64,000 nt of DNA from contig NC_067289.1 in assembly GCF_020740795.1 (NCBI RefSeq), positions 18,868,608 to 18,932,607 on the forward strand. The letters run 5' to 3'. A program made the translations under genes and the position numbers. Below, piece by piece: positions 1 to 12,100 of this stretch (the stretch's first letter is position 1; every line of letters begins with the position of its first letter). The notes under the pieces are model-generated. The model ran no database searches and was not told where the DNA came from. It worked only from the letters and a program-made list of their open reading frames with translations. Source of the DNA: Apus apus. Its lineage: Eukaryota > Chordata > Aves > Apodiformes > Apodidae.

Positions 1-60
1 AGAAAAGAACACTACTGCTATCTATCTATATCTATATAGATATATAAATATTATTATGGA
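1..60. repeat. TA/TCTA-rich microsatellite
   Basis: Tandem tatc units (tatctatctat) grade into an imperfect TA-rich run in the first 60 bases. It is a simple sequence repeat without coding content. Confidence 0.7.
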
Positions 61-2811
61 GAAGGCAGCAGCAGTCCTTGCCCTTATCCCATCAGCAACA
101 TTAGCTGGCACCAGCTAATGGGATCTCTACTATCAAGAGTTGTCCAAGCCTTGAAAGTATCTATTCAAAGCAGAGAAGGAACAGAGAAATGTTACCCAGG
201 TGAAGGATACAACGCTCTTAATTTCACTGTGCTTTTTCATCCCACCAGTAGAACAGCTTTGTCTGTGAATCTGGCTACAGCATGGAGGGACTAAAAGACA
301 GAATGTGCACGTATACATCTTGCAAAATTAATGCCACAGTGTTAAGTTCAACAGGAATCTCATTTTAATAGGAAAAAATATTATTTCTGTGGAACCACTG
401 ACTCCCTGGAACAACCCTCCCAGCAGGAACTTGTACCTCCAGGACAAGGGGCTAAGCTATGCCTAATCCTCAGAAAACTCTGATCTCATACAGATCACTG
501 GCTTGCAATCATGAAGTTATATAGGACTGCCAAAGACGTGTAGCATGCTTCACAGTCCAAGTGGCACCTGGTATTCAACAGAAAATAGAAACCTCAGTAC
601 ATCTAATTGCAGAGCTTCAGAGCAGGCTGTGCATGGGCTTCTTTTTGCATTGTGAAGAAAGCCTGTAGTGAAGCACAGTACCAGCACCACCACTTGGTTC
701 TGGGATTACTACACCTCTTCTTCCAAGAGACTGTAAGAACAGAGGACAGAAGAGTTGTGGGGTTTTGGTAACCTTCAGTATTTCTTTTTACTTTCTCCAA
801 CTTTATCCTTGCTTTTCATTGGTGCGAGACATCCAGAGTATTTTAAATTTAAGTTTAGGATTTGAAAATGCAGTTAGACTTGTTCATTATAAGCAACTGA
901 AGGTTATCAGGGGAAAGTGCCAGAAAACATAGTAACAGTTTTAAGTAGTCTGAAACAATAGTCTGATCAGCTTACTTTTGAGAAGAGGGAGGTATTAGCC
1001 ACCATAGAAGAACTGAAAGGAGACCTTAATATTTTTCTCAGAAAGTTTTGTTCAGGTGGTAAAAGTTTTTGTTTTTTTTTATTTCCCTATCACAATATTG
1101 ACCAGTTCTGAGTTACAGTTTCAGCAGATTAAATTATTTAGCATTTATAATCATAAAGCTCATAATGAATTATTTAGAGTTTACAGTTTTTGGAACTGAT
1201 GATCTGAATATGTAAACCTAATCCGATATAATCATAGCTAACAAACATCTATTTATATAATAAAATACTTCAGTTAGTATTCACTCATTAAGTGGACTTC
1301 CTTAACTCTCACTTTAGCTTTATACTGATGATACAGCCATAGTTAGTTTTTAGTTTCCCTGCTTTCATTTTTCTTTCTAGAGAGATTTAATATTTTTAAA
1401 AACAAAATAATACTTTGATTAAAAATCCATTTTTTCCCCGCATAAGTAGCACAGACCAAGAACCTTTCCATACTGAGTGAATAGTACCTGGCCAAGAAAA
1501 AACCTGATGGACCCCCAGTTAATGTTTGGGTCTCTGACATAGTCCTACTCATAGATCATATGAACAGATCACAGTGTGTCATCTCCTTCAGCCTACACAA
1601 GTGTACCTTTGAACAAGGCACAGTCCCAAAATGTGTCAAAGGAATCACCTCCATAGTGTGACCCTACCAGGGCACAGGGTAACAATCTGTTTCTGACAAA
1701 ATGTGCTCCTAACATGATTAAAACTGGAGTGGGTGATACCCTCCCTAACCCTCAAGAAGCTGCCGAGGCTGAGGATAATGCACCAGCTGCCTGGAGAAAG
1801 TGAGTGCCCCATGTTTCTTCAGTCCAGCCTCTTTCTCAGCTGTAAAGTCAATTCTTTTTCCCCCATACAGAAGAGAATCTCTTCATACACTGGATTTTCT
1901 GTAATATTCAGTGTTTACCCTTGGTGATGCATTACATGGCCTGTCATGCAGGCTCTGGTGGATACTTGTTCTTTTGGCCATAGCTGTAGTAAAATTACAC
2001 ACCTGCAATGATCTGAACCACAAACTTACTATACTTAAATAATTCTCTGTAGAATTTTGTCACCTGACCTAAAAGGTAATGATTTGCATATGAAGGGATT
2101 ACTGGGCTTCTTGAGTTTTTCATCCAACTGGGACCTTTTCTTCATCAAGAGAGGAAAAAGCAGGGAAACTGAGGTTATGTGCTTCTACTGCCAGTCCCTC
2201 CTGCTTCTACCTCCAGATCAGCCTTCTGCTCAGCTGGCACCTATGATGCTTTCTGTTAAAAAATATTCAACATGGGTTTTACCAAAAGTTTGTAAAATCT
2301 GAAGCACATGCCTTCTTTTCACCTCAAAGTCCTTTGACCCGGACTTACACATACGAAGTCCTTCTGAACTGATGCATGCAAAAACTTGTAATTTGAAGAC
2401 TGAATATATGGTATGTTCACTGCTACTGCATTCTCTTGCAAAAGCTGTAATTCTCTTAATGCACAAAAGCAAGATCCATGATAGGGCAGTATGTGCCATG
2501 ACAGGTACAAACTCCTAAGGATCAGTATACTACACCCAGCTGGAGAGGTGCTGTCATTTACATTTGCTGCACATCAGTTCTCCATTAGTAAACCCCAGAA
2601 TGTTCTAAGGCTGGTAAAATGTAGTCTTACTTCAGAAGCAATTTGCCTCTAATTGTACATGATATTTAACAGTCATTGATAGTTGTTGGTTTTTTTTCTC
2701 CTGTTGTGGTGGGAAAGTGCCTACAGGAAATCTGCATTTCGACCTATCTAACTTTTACCTCCAAAAACTTGAAGGGGCTGCACATTTGGACACAGCAGGA
2801 ATACCATGAAT
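61..2811. other. Intergenic, no gene seen
   Basis: AT-rich unique-looking DNA with only short chance reading frames. It contains a 10-bp-arm inverted repeat at 99-120. No RNA gene or clear transposon was recognised. Confidence 0.6.
99..120. repeat. Perfect inverted repeat, 10-bp arms, 2-base loop
   Basis: CATTAGCTGG, spacer CA, then CCAGCTAATG. The arms are fully complementary. A near-palindrome of this length may be a dimeric protein site or chance. Confidence 0.85.
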
Positions 2812-2835
2812 CTCATGTTTCTCTATTTTGTGATG

Positions 2836-2851
2836 CTGCTGCCATCTAGAG
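2836..2851 (-). promoter_or_regulatory. CTCF-like motif, copy 1
   Basis: The minus strand reads CTCTAGATGGCAGCAG. It fits the CTCF core AGRKGGCRS and most of the consensus CCASYAGRKGGCRS. Motif inspection only; no binding data. Confidence 0.45.
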
Positions 2852-2970
2852 TATAAACGTAATATTGTGTCAAGAAACACCATCAGCAGTATTTAATTAA
2901 TGGATTTCGTATTAACAGTGAGCAAGTATAATGATAATCATAGACATACATTTTTCTCTATTTTGTTCCA

Positions 2971-2986
2971 CTGCTGCCACCTAGAG
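2971..2986 (-). promoter_or_regulatory. CTCF-like motif, copy 2
   Basis: The minus strand reads CTCTAGGTGGCAGCAG, differing from the copy 135 bp upstream at one base. That base is a tolerated purine position in the CTCF consensus. Confidence 0.45.
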
Positions 2987-3435
2987 TTATAAATCAAGTA
3001 TATTCTTTTTCTAACTACAGCTACTTAATTAGTGGCTATTTATATTTGTGGGTGATACCTTACTTCTCCACAATTTTCTCATTGCTTTGGCTTGACTCTT
3101 TGTCCTGAAGGTCAGTATAACCCAAGCATTGCATTTAATGTTCTATTTTAAAAAAACAACAACAAGGTGTTTAAGCCAAATAACGAATGTATTTTGATTT
3201 TAGATCTTTAAAGCTAATTGTTAAATAAAATTGTATCTAGAGAAAATATCTTCGGTCAATCTGTCGTTTTTTCCCTCTGGTTGCAGGACATAATTTTTAA
3301 TAAAAATTAGACTTAGTATTCATAAGAGACCCCCTAATCAAAATTAATAGGGGGAAAAATAGGCTGGCATTGTCATTAACAATGCAAGACAGCTGCTGTT
3401 AGTCCTGTAAAAAAGCCCCAAGATTTTACAGAACC

Positions 3436-3459
3436 TTTTTTTTTTTTTTTTTTTTTTTT
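3436..3459. repeat. Poly-T tract (24 bases)
   Basis: Uninterrupted run of 24 T. No target-site duplication or retroposon body could be identified next to it. Confidence 0.9.
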
Positions 3460-6400
3460 GTGTGGCACAGAAAGCAACACACATGCCTTGGGGATGTAAA
3501 ACAATCAATAAAAGAAAATAATGAATAATAGGTTACCAAATCTGCAGTCACTAGTGCATGTGACCCTCTTGTATATTTGAAGGTTCAAAAGAAGTCTCCT
3601 TTGATGCCTAGTAGGCAACTACTGAAATTCCTGGAAGAAATCCTAGGCATTCTTGTTCTTTTAGCCTATTTAATTTTTAGACAGCTTTGGATGACTGCAC
3701 TGGAGGTAACAGCAACCCTCCAAGATCAAACATCCACCAACTCTTTACCTAGATTGTTCCTTCCCCTTTGCTGATGTAATCACTTTCATTATCCCCCTTC
3801 AGGTGGCCTGGCTAGCTTACTTTGTTGGGAATCCTTAGCTTGTCATGTCTAGTGGAAACAGTAGCACTTTCTATATCTTTGTTTGACAGCTCTATTACAG
3901 TGCCTCAAAACTCAGGAATTTAATATATAGGCCTCCTCAATATCTCTAATGGCAAATTTCATGGAAAAAAAACCACTCTTTTCTTAGACTTTGATCACAG
4001 AACTTTCTCTAGCTGGCTGTTCTTGGTTCCCAGTTCCTCTAGCTGTGCCCCTTGCCTTCTTTCACCTACCTATAAAGTAAACCCGATGTCCTGGTTTTGT
4101 CTTTTCAAACGACCTTTATGGAAACTAGTCACAGCTCTTGTCACAATGGCTTCACCTTAATAGCAACATTAAAGTCACACATGCTTCTGCATATCCTCCA
4201 AACAGCTCACCCCGGGAACCACGGCAGATCACACAGGTAGCCAAATGAAGCCAGGTTTTATTCTTAGCTTGGTTGTAACATGGAAACTTTTCAATAATAT
4301 ATCTAATCAGTTCCACAATTTCTTGAAGAATGTCCTAGGCAAAAGTGCACAGGTATTTACAGATTTAAGCAGAATCAAATGAGAAAGCAAGCTAAACAGG
4401 GAATATATGAAGCTCAAATATAGAAGCAGCTGAACCAGAAGCTTCAATATGATCTGTAATTGTCTACAGATCAAAGCTATTCACACCATGCAGTATGACA
4501 ACAAAACATCTCATCTCTGCTTGTCTTCTCACTGTAGAAATAAGAGAATTAATAATGGCATAAAAGATAGGTCTGGAGGAGGGAGCCACAAGAGTCCAAT
4601 ATTTGTAAAGGATGAGGAGTGAGTGGTGCAGGGCTGGAAAGAGCCCCTGTGGGGCTGGAAGAAAGGATGCAGAGATGTCCTGCCATTGGGTGGGCACCCT
4701 TAGTGTTGGACACAAGGAAGGAGAGTGGCACTTCAGGGTTTTCCTGGAACATTAACAGAGCAGGAAAGTGGTGGATAGGACCTTTGCAAGCTAGATAGAC
4801 AGATATAAAAATTGCTTAGTGCAAAGAAAGGCCTAAAAAGCAGTCTCCTGAAATATCCATCACCCTGAATATACTGATTACCCTATGAGAGTTTAAAAAA
4901 AAATAATCCCATGCAAGCTTAGAAATAGCCTTTGTGTTAAAGGGATAACAAAAGCATTGGCAATAGGCTGTTTTTATCTCCTAACCTCAGCTTTATCTGA
5001 ATAACGATTAAAAAACTCATGTGTAAACTACATAATCACCACTTCCAGTAGCTACTATAACCTCTCACTCATACTGTCTATATCCTTGTAGACTACTCCA
5101 AGTTTTGTCTAAGGAGCTTCTATTCTTCCTGTAAAATTGACCCAGGGTGAATGATAATACATGACTTTTATGGGAATGGACTACCTGTTATCTTCCTAGG
5201 TTAGCAACCACTGTCTGAAATTTATCTTGTTTTTTTCAGTTTGAAACAGGGGTCATTTGTTATCAGGATTCATCAGGACCTCTTGTTTGTGTTAGGTATT
5301 GGCAATGTTTTTCTTTTCCTTTAGCTTCTAAGTCTCAGATCATAATTCTAGTAACTGATACTCTAAGTTTAAGAAAAAGGTATTATGTTATTGATACTTT
5401 GTTTTTTAAAAAATCAATTTTTCTGGTATTTATGCTGATTTTTCTTCTAGTACTTGTGATCATACAAGCAGGGTGTATTATACTTCCATTGCTACAGCAA
5501 AGAGTTACAAAAATGAAGCAGTTATAATTTCTAAGCCTTTATCTCTGAACTTGCATGGAACCCCATCTTGGCCAAATTATGATAAGCCTTTGTTATTCAG
5601 CATATTCCATTTTAACTCAATATATAAAATGAGAATTTATCAGAAGATTGCACTTTGGGGTGACCATCTAGCAGAATGATTAATCCTGTATAAGCTTCTT
5701 GAGGGTTTTTTCTGCTTTGTTACACTTTAAAACCAATCAATAATATGTTTCTGTAACTTGAGTAAGTTTTTCCCCTGTTCCAGTCTTCCTTGTAGTTTAT
5801 CAGTGACACTCTCCTCAAGCTTCAGCCTGAGTGGAACAGGCAGCTATTCATTGCCCAGGCACCTGAGCATCTACTGGTCCTTTTTAAAGGCTCACATGGT
5901 TGTGTGCAACTGTCCCTTCCTTTTGGTGCTCTGATGCATTTGCCAGTGAATACAACTCCTATGTAGTTAGTACCATTAATCCTTTTCTGACAACAAGTTG
6001 TCTCTTGTTATATCCCTGTAGAGTCGGTCTCTCAAACTATGGGACTAATTAGTTTAACTTCCTATAAACAGTCCAGATATAATTACTTAACTCTTTGTCT
6101 AGAACCCTAAAGATTCAGGGCATGGCATTTTGATGGCTTTTAATTGCTGGGCTGGTTAAATTTGGAAAGAGTTATCTACTAAGAAGCAACGTAACACTTC
6201 TGAACCTAGGCTTTTAAAAATATAAATTAATAATACTCCTGCATTTCCATATGCACTTGTGGTATCTGCAATTATATTTGGATCCTCACCTTGTTTTTTT
6301 TAACAGTAGGCTTACTATTACCTTAGTAGATGTCTGAACTTAGTAACTCTTATTTTAACCATTTATTTTTTTGGCATTTAACAGTTTAGCACGATGGGAT

Positions 6401-9085
6401 TTATGTCACTGTGGAACCTTTGCATGCGAAGAACTTAAGAAAGTGCTTAAGAGACTTAAGGAAAACATTTGAATCCTGATCAGCAGAGAAGGTCTACCCA
6501 ATACATCTAGTTGATAGTTTGATTCTGCAGACTGCTCTTCAATCCAAATTCACATGGGATTCCTGTTGCATTGTTTTGTGCTATTTCCATCTTCTTGTAA
6601 TGTGATTCAAAATGGTTCAGACATAAGAGTTCCCATTCTCTTTACATTATTAAACAAGCATAGCTTTTGCTTTTGACAGTAAGTGGTCAGGCTCATAATG
6701 CCTCTAGTAATTATCTTTGACTGAATGCCAGTATTTATTTTGAAATTTACATCCAGGAACTAATCAGGTACAAAAACCTGCTTTGAAAATGTATTTAGTC
6801 TCAGAGAGAACTGCCCCCATGTGATCTCTGCATTGTCCTCAAGCTGTTTGTTCATATACATGTGTTTGCTCTTATACTTTAACAATTTTTCCTGAGTAGG
6901 GCATGTTTGCATTATATGAGCAAGTCATACAAAGCAGACAAAGGTTGTCCAATTTATTAGACCAAATACTACAAATGGGGAAAAGACAACCTTTCCTGTG
7001 TATATCCCTGCCTTTAGGTTTGGAATAGACACAGCAAAATGCAAGCTAAGGTTTAATACAATTGTGCCACCTTTGCTAGACACACTACTGTGTCCCTTTT
7101 TATGGAGCAGACGTAAAATATTTTACAGGTGTCCTACATTTATGAAAACCAACTTGTCCTTTTTCACCTTTTGCTATCTCTGTTTCCTATAGTTGTGCCA
7201 AGGTATACATTTCTAATGAATGCAGATCAAGTCTGTAACTTTGCTAACACTATCATTTGGAAGGAAGACTTATTCAATATCTCTCAAAATATCCAGTCAA
7301 TTTACTGCAGCAATTGCTTTGGCCTCTTTATTCTTTTTACAATAAACATTTGATATGATTAACCTCACATTATATAGATTTGTTAGCGAGGTCTGAACCA
7401 TAATGATCAATGATCTTATCCAACAGTTTATTAGAAAGTAAAAGTATTTTTGCCAAATAATGTTGTCAATCAAAGAAGTTTTGAAATACATTCCCTTTGA
7501 AAAACATTGTACAGCAAAAAACCATGTTCTGGCTCCTATCCCTGGGATTACTTCAGTACTTTATCCCATGACTGACTGCTGAAAAAGACATTGCTGGCTG
7601 CAATGGGTTGAAATGTGACCACTGAACTAAAGAATCACAATCACCCATTCTTTCTCTGGCTCTGTAAATGTCTAAACTAGAGCAGCCTTGGCAGAAGGAA
7701 CCAGCCCTTATTAGTGTCTAATAAACCACCTGTCTCCAAAAGAAGACGTCTCCTGGTTTATTTTGATATTCAAAACTTTGGATTTTGAGCTAAATTTTAC
7801 TATATGGGTGTTTGGTGTGTGTCTAGATTTGTCCACTTTATCAGTGGATATTCTTGTGTACTCTATATTTATCTACAGTCATGCGGAACTGGACTCAGTG
7901 AACTATGGGACAACTTCCAATTCTATGTCCCAAAGTTCCAGCTATCTTGAGGTATAAAAAAATCAACCAACCGAAAACCAAACCAAAAATCTACTAGGGT
8001 AAAAAAGGCCTAGAGTCCCAGTAATTTATAAAAATTATTCAAAGGCAAGACTTGAAGTCTTACAGAACTTGGTTTTGTCTAGTCAGTCAACTGCATCTCC
8101 AAGCAAAGGTAAACTCTTGAATTTAAATACAAGTCCAGTCTAAAACATTAGATGTAGGACTGTGTCATCCTGTTGGTCTCCCTAAGTGGTTCTGCCAAGA
8201 TGAACACAAAATACTGCCAGCAAGCCCATAATTTACCCTCGTATTTCAGAACTGAACCATGAAATGTATATGTTTATCAAATGGCATCAATGCTAATTTT
8301 TATTGATTAGCAACTGCATTACTTCTAATGCAGGCTCAAAGAGTATCATGCTTTTCCAAGCAGTGCTAGGCATTCCAGGAGCCAGGAATTCAAAATAATA
8401 GCCTGGAAAGCCAACTAGCACTTAAAAAACAGTGACTGGTAGATGTAGTGCCATCCTCAAATTTCTTCCTCTATTAATTAAATAAAGAGACTGTGCTACT
8501 GCAGAAGAAAACATGTTGGATGCACTTGTTTAAGAAGTCCAGACTCCACAGTTTTTCTAAACAGGGGATCTAGCAGTACCTATCATTTAGGTATTCCAGT
8601 CTAATTTCTGGTGTAATGAATTTTAATCTAAAATAATAATAATTTTATTTCACAAGAATTATTGTTATTTAAACCAGTGAAGTTATTTCAGAATAAAGTC
8701 ACTTGTAATCAGTAAACATGCTTGAGGTGGTAGATAAATACAGCAGTGCAAATGCAGAAAATTCATTGAAGTCCTGTGTTTGGATGGCTATTGCCCATGC
8801 TGTTAGCTATCCTCACAATAGAATTATCATAATTTTATCATTATTTAGTTGTGCTATAGGTCCAGAGACTTGAATCAGGTCATTCTGCTAGGTAGTGTTC
8901 AAGCAGACTTGATGTGGCCATCCCTGCCCAAAGCAACCAGAGATGCCAGGTAAGTAACAACAGAAAACTAGTAACTTCAAAAAGTGTTTGTATGGAGAGT
9001 TATCCCACTGAAGTCAAAGGTTTTAGGCCTGAATTTAGAATAAAATTGCTTTTGTCCTTAAACAAGGGCTTTTTCCCTATTGCTA

Positions 9086-9101
9086 TTTTTTTTTTTTTTT
9101 T
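9086..9101. repeat. Poly-T tract (16 bases)
   Basis: Uninterrupted run of 16 T in intergenic DNA, about 50 bases before the RFX-like site. Confidence 0.85.
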
Positions 9102-9153
9102 CCTGTCTGATTTAATCATGAAGACACAAAGCTGAATTTATAAAATCACAGCC

Positions 9154-9167
9154 ATTTCCATGGCAAC
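9154..9167 (-). promoter_or_regulatory. RFX/X-box-like motif
   Basis: The minus strand reads GTTGCCATGGAAAT. This is one base from GTTGCCATGGAAAC, a known high-affinity RFX-type (EF-C/X-box) sequence. It lies about 33 kb upstream of CCDC39, a class of gene activated by RFX2/3. A distal enhancer role is inferred only. Confidence 0.45.
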
Positions 9168-12100
9168 AGATTGTGATGTTACGATGTCCACTGTTGGAGC
9201 AAACAAAACAAGCCATTGAGCTGTCAGGACAAGGAAGGAGTAGGAGCATTTTATAACCTTAAAGATGCATTTCTAAAGTCATTGTTGGTTTATATCATAT
9301 CAATTTCTTAGACATGCACTACCATTTTTTCCCCTAAGCCATGATTCTTAACGAAGCTAAAATGGTGAGTTAAGGGGCTGATCTAATTAACAGTAAAGTC
9401 AACAGAAAATCTGCTGCTGTGTTTTTGGGTGCAGGGTTGGACAAGAGAGCATCCCACTAGGATTGGGATGTAGGTATTATTCTTCTGCCATGCAATTTAT
9501 CCAGCCTCACGTACTAGATCTCTGAAAGATCTATCATGGAAGTGATAAACTACAGAATTCTTACCCTATTTTTTAATAAATTAAAATCTAGATTTACAGT
9601 TCCACTGACTCTTCAGGTTTGCATCTGCCCAACAGGATGAATTCTACTTAGAAACAGTGAGTTTCTGTTTTCTTTAGGAAAGACAATAATTTTCACTATT
9701 GTGGTATTAAATTTAAAATTTGATTTAAAGTTCAAGGTTAAGCTCAGATTGAAGTTCCACAAAATTAGGACAGAGGAAAAAAAGAGAAATTAATTCTGAT
9801 TCCATATTATTAGCAACTTACTTGAATAGAAAGTTATTTGTAGAAATATAAATGTTATCTTTAAAACTATGGAACTCGGTTCTGCTGCGATTGAAGCCAA
9901 TGGAGATTTTGTTTCAATCATCCTCACTGTCAGGTTTATATTTTAAAAAACATTTTCTTATAAAGAGATATATATTTTAAAAGTGCCCCTTTGATAAATG
10001 GCAGAAGCAGAATAGAATCTTTGAATAAGCTCTTTGAAGCCTGCAGTTTTATGAGCTCAGTGCCTTCAGAAGCTTCTAAAGTAGTTAGAGACAAATGGAG
10101 ACAGCCAAGGCTTTGCACACTTACTTCAAACATAAGTGAGTGACTAACATCAAATTGTAGTGGCCATTAAAACTTCAAAGGAGAAGTGTGACCTGAATAG
10201 TACTTGTCATAGTACAGAATTTGTTACTAGAAAATTTGATCAACTTCCTTAATTACAGTATCTCAACCAAATGCCAAGATCATGACTGAGAGAAATTATT
10301 CTGTCTCAAATAACATTTTATTCCTAAGATTTCACTGAAGATGCCAGTGGATAGTCATACAATGCTGGCTCCCTCTCCTCACTTACAGCTAAATCTTGAC
10401 TGTATTGCTAAAGGTGCTGTCCTCATGATCCATTCTACCTTCTTCCTACCTCTCATGGCATCTTTGCCCAGGAAGCCTCTCCTGCTGCTGCAGGCCATAG
10501 AACTGTCCTCTTCTCTTACAAATTCCTCTTCATACCTCACTTTTCCCCCAGTATTTCTTGAGCTATGAGCAAACTTGCAAGCCCTCCAACAGACACACTC
10601 ATACAAATACTTTTAATATAGTTCAAGAAGATTAAGAAATCTCTATTATCAACTCATCTGTTCTTTGTCTTCTCCCATCAGAAGTATGGTTTCTGATGTT
10701 GTGAACTGTTAATCCTTTGAAAAATCTAGTGATCTAGTAGTCTGTCATTAATTTTGCTTCCCTCCCATTCTTTGTCTGTTAGATGTAATGTTTCTTTGCC
10801 AATTCCTGTTGTATCTCACTTAATCTATAAAGTCCTTAAATGTAATGAATTCTTTACATAAAGAAAAAAAAATATATATACATAGTGATATATAATGGTA
10901 TTAATATCTTAAAGGTCATTAATTCTCTGGAAAACTATCAGAAAGAGCTAGCAAATTTAAATGATTGTTATATGTATGGAGAAGGAAGATAATCTGGTCT
11001 TTTACTATTTCTTTCATTCTCAGAACTAATAGTAACTTTTTATAGATTCTCTATTTATGGATAAAAACCCCACCTATTTATGGATAAAAAACCACCTATT
11101 ATCTTTCTTTTTATGCTATCTTGGCTTTCATGCTCACTGTAGTGAACTTATGTGGACAACTTATTTGCATGTATAGAGTTGGATGTTTGAACCCAAAAGT
11201 TATTGCTTACTATTCATACAGAAAGGTTAAAAAAATGTGAGAATGCTTGTTACTCATCTGGAAGGCTACTATTATGGTAGACCAGTCACAGGGAGTCTGG
11301 AAATGATCCAACAGGATGTATACCAACTGCTATTGAGGGTGATAATTGGTAGAAAACACTCTGGGAACCACTGCCACAGGGAAAACTAACTCTGTAGAAT
11401 CTGCAAATCTTTCATTTTTTAAGTATATTGTTTAGAAAACTACATATTACATGGTTGCACACACTCATGCAAAGAAATACATGAGGAAGCTGAAAATATA
11501 GGATATTTATGTGCTTTTGAAGTGGAATTTAAGGCTCGTTACTGCAGACTTTGGGTCCATTGTTGCAGGAAGCTTTCAAGATTAGCAGAGGTCTTAAAAA
11601 GTTTTGAAATCTGAAATTCCCAGTTTAGAAAATATAAATTGTCTCTAGAACAAACTAGGGCCTTTCTGTCTTCAGATGAATTCTTAGCCACTCCCATTAG
11701 CTGTAAGAAGCCTTTTAGCTTGCCAGGATATCTGCAGGAATGTCAGTTATAGTTCTTCTCACTACATGCAATGATAAATGGACACATTCTCTTTTTGTTT
11801 TAGCAAGCAGGGTTCCCTATAATTAGAAGAATTCAAATGCAGGTGCAATGGCATGAGTCCCTAAAACTGATAAAGGCTAGAGAAAAGTAATGTAGGCAAA
11901 ACATTCAGAATACCAAGATTTCAACAACTGTTTTATAAACCAGACTCACAGCAGGGACATTCCTGTGAGTTTAAGATGTAATGTAGAGAGAGCATTAATT
12001 GTTACACATGTAATAAAATGGTACTATGACTTTGAACTATTGTTTAAAATTTTACCCTTTGTGACTCCTAAATAATAACACTAAATAATCCTTAAAGCCA

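Larger units (their letters stand above)
2812..3055. repeat. Diverged ~130-135-bp tandem duplication
   Basis: Two copies are recognisable by matching blocks in the same order. Tctctattttg then ctgctgccatctagag at 2836-2851 recurs as ctgctgccacctagag at 2971-2986, 135 bp on. Tttaattaatgg near 2892 recurs as cttaattagtgg near 3023, 131 bp on. Substitutions and small indels between the blocks show an old event. The best preserved block in both copies is the CTCF-like motif. Confidence 0.7.
3056..9153. other. Intergenic, no gene seen
   Basis: AT-rich DNA with short chance frames only. It contains a 24-base T tract at 3436-3459 and an A/C-rich low-complexity patch near 7957-7990. No transposon open frame, tRNA or conserved coding block was recognised. 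Confidence 0.6.

Noticed and set aside
3436-3459. Poly-T tract as the tail of a retroposed gene copy
   Set aside because: No recognisable coding body, no poly(A) signal in the right orientation and no target-site duplication found.
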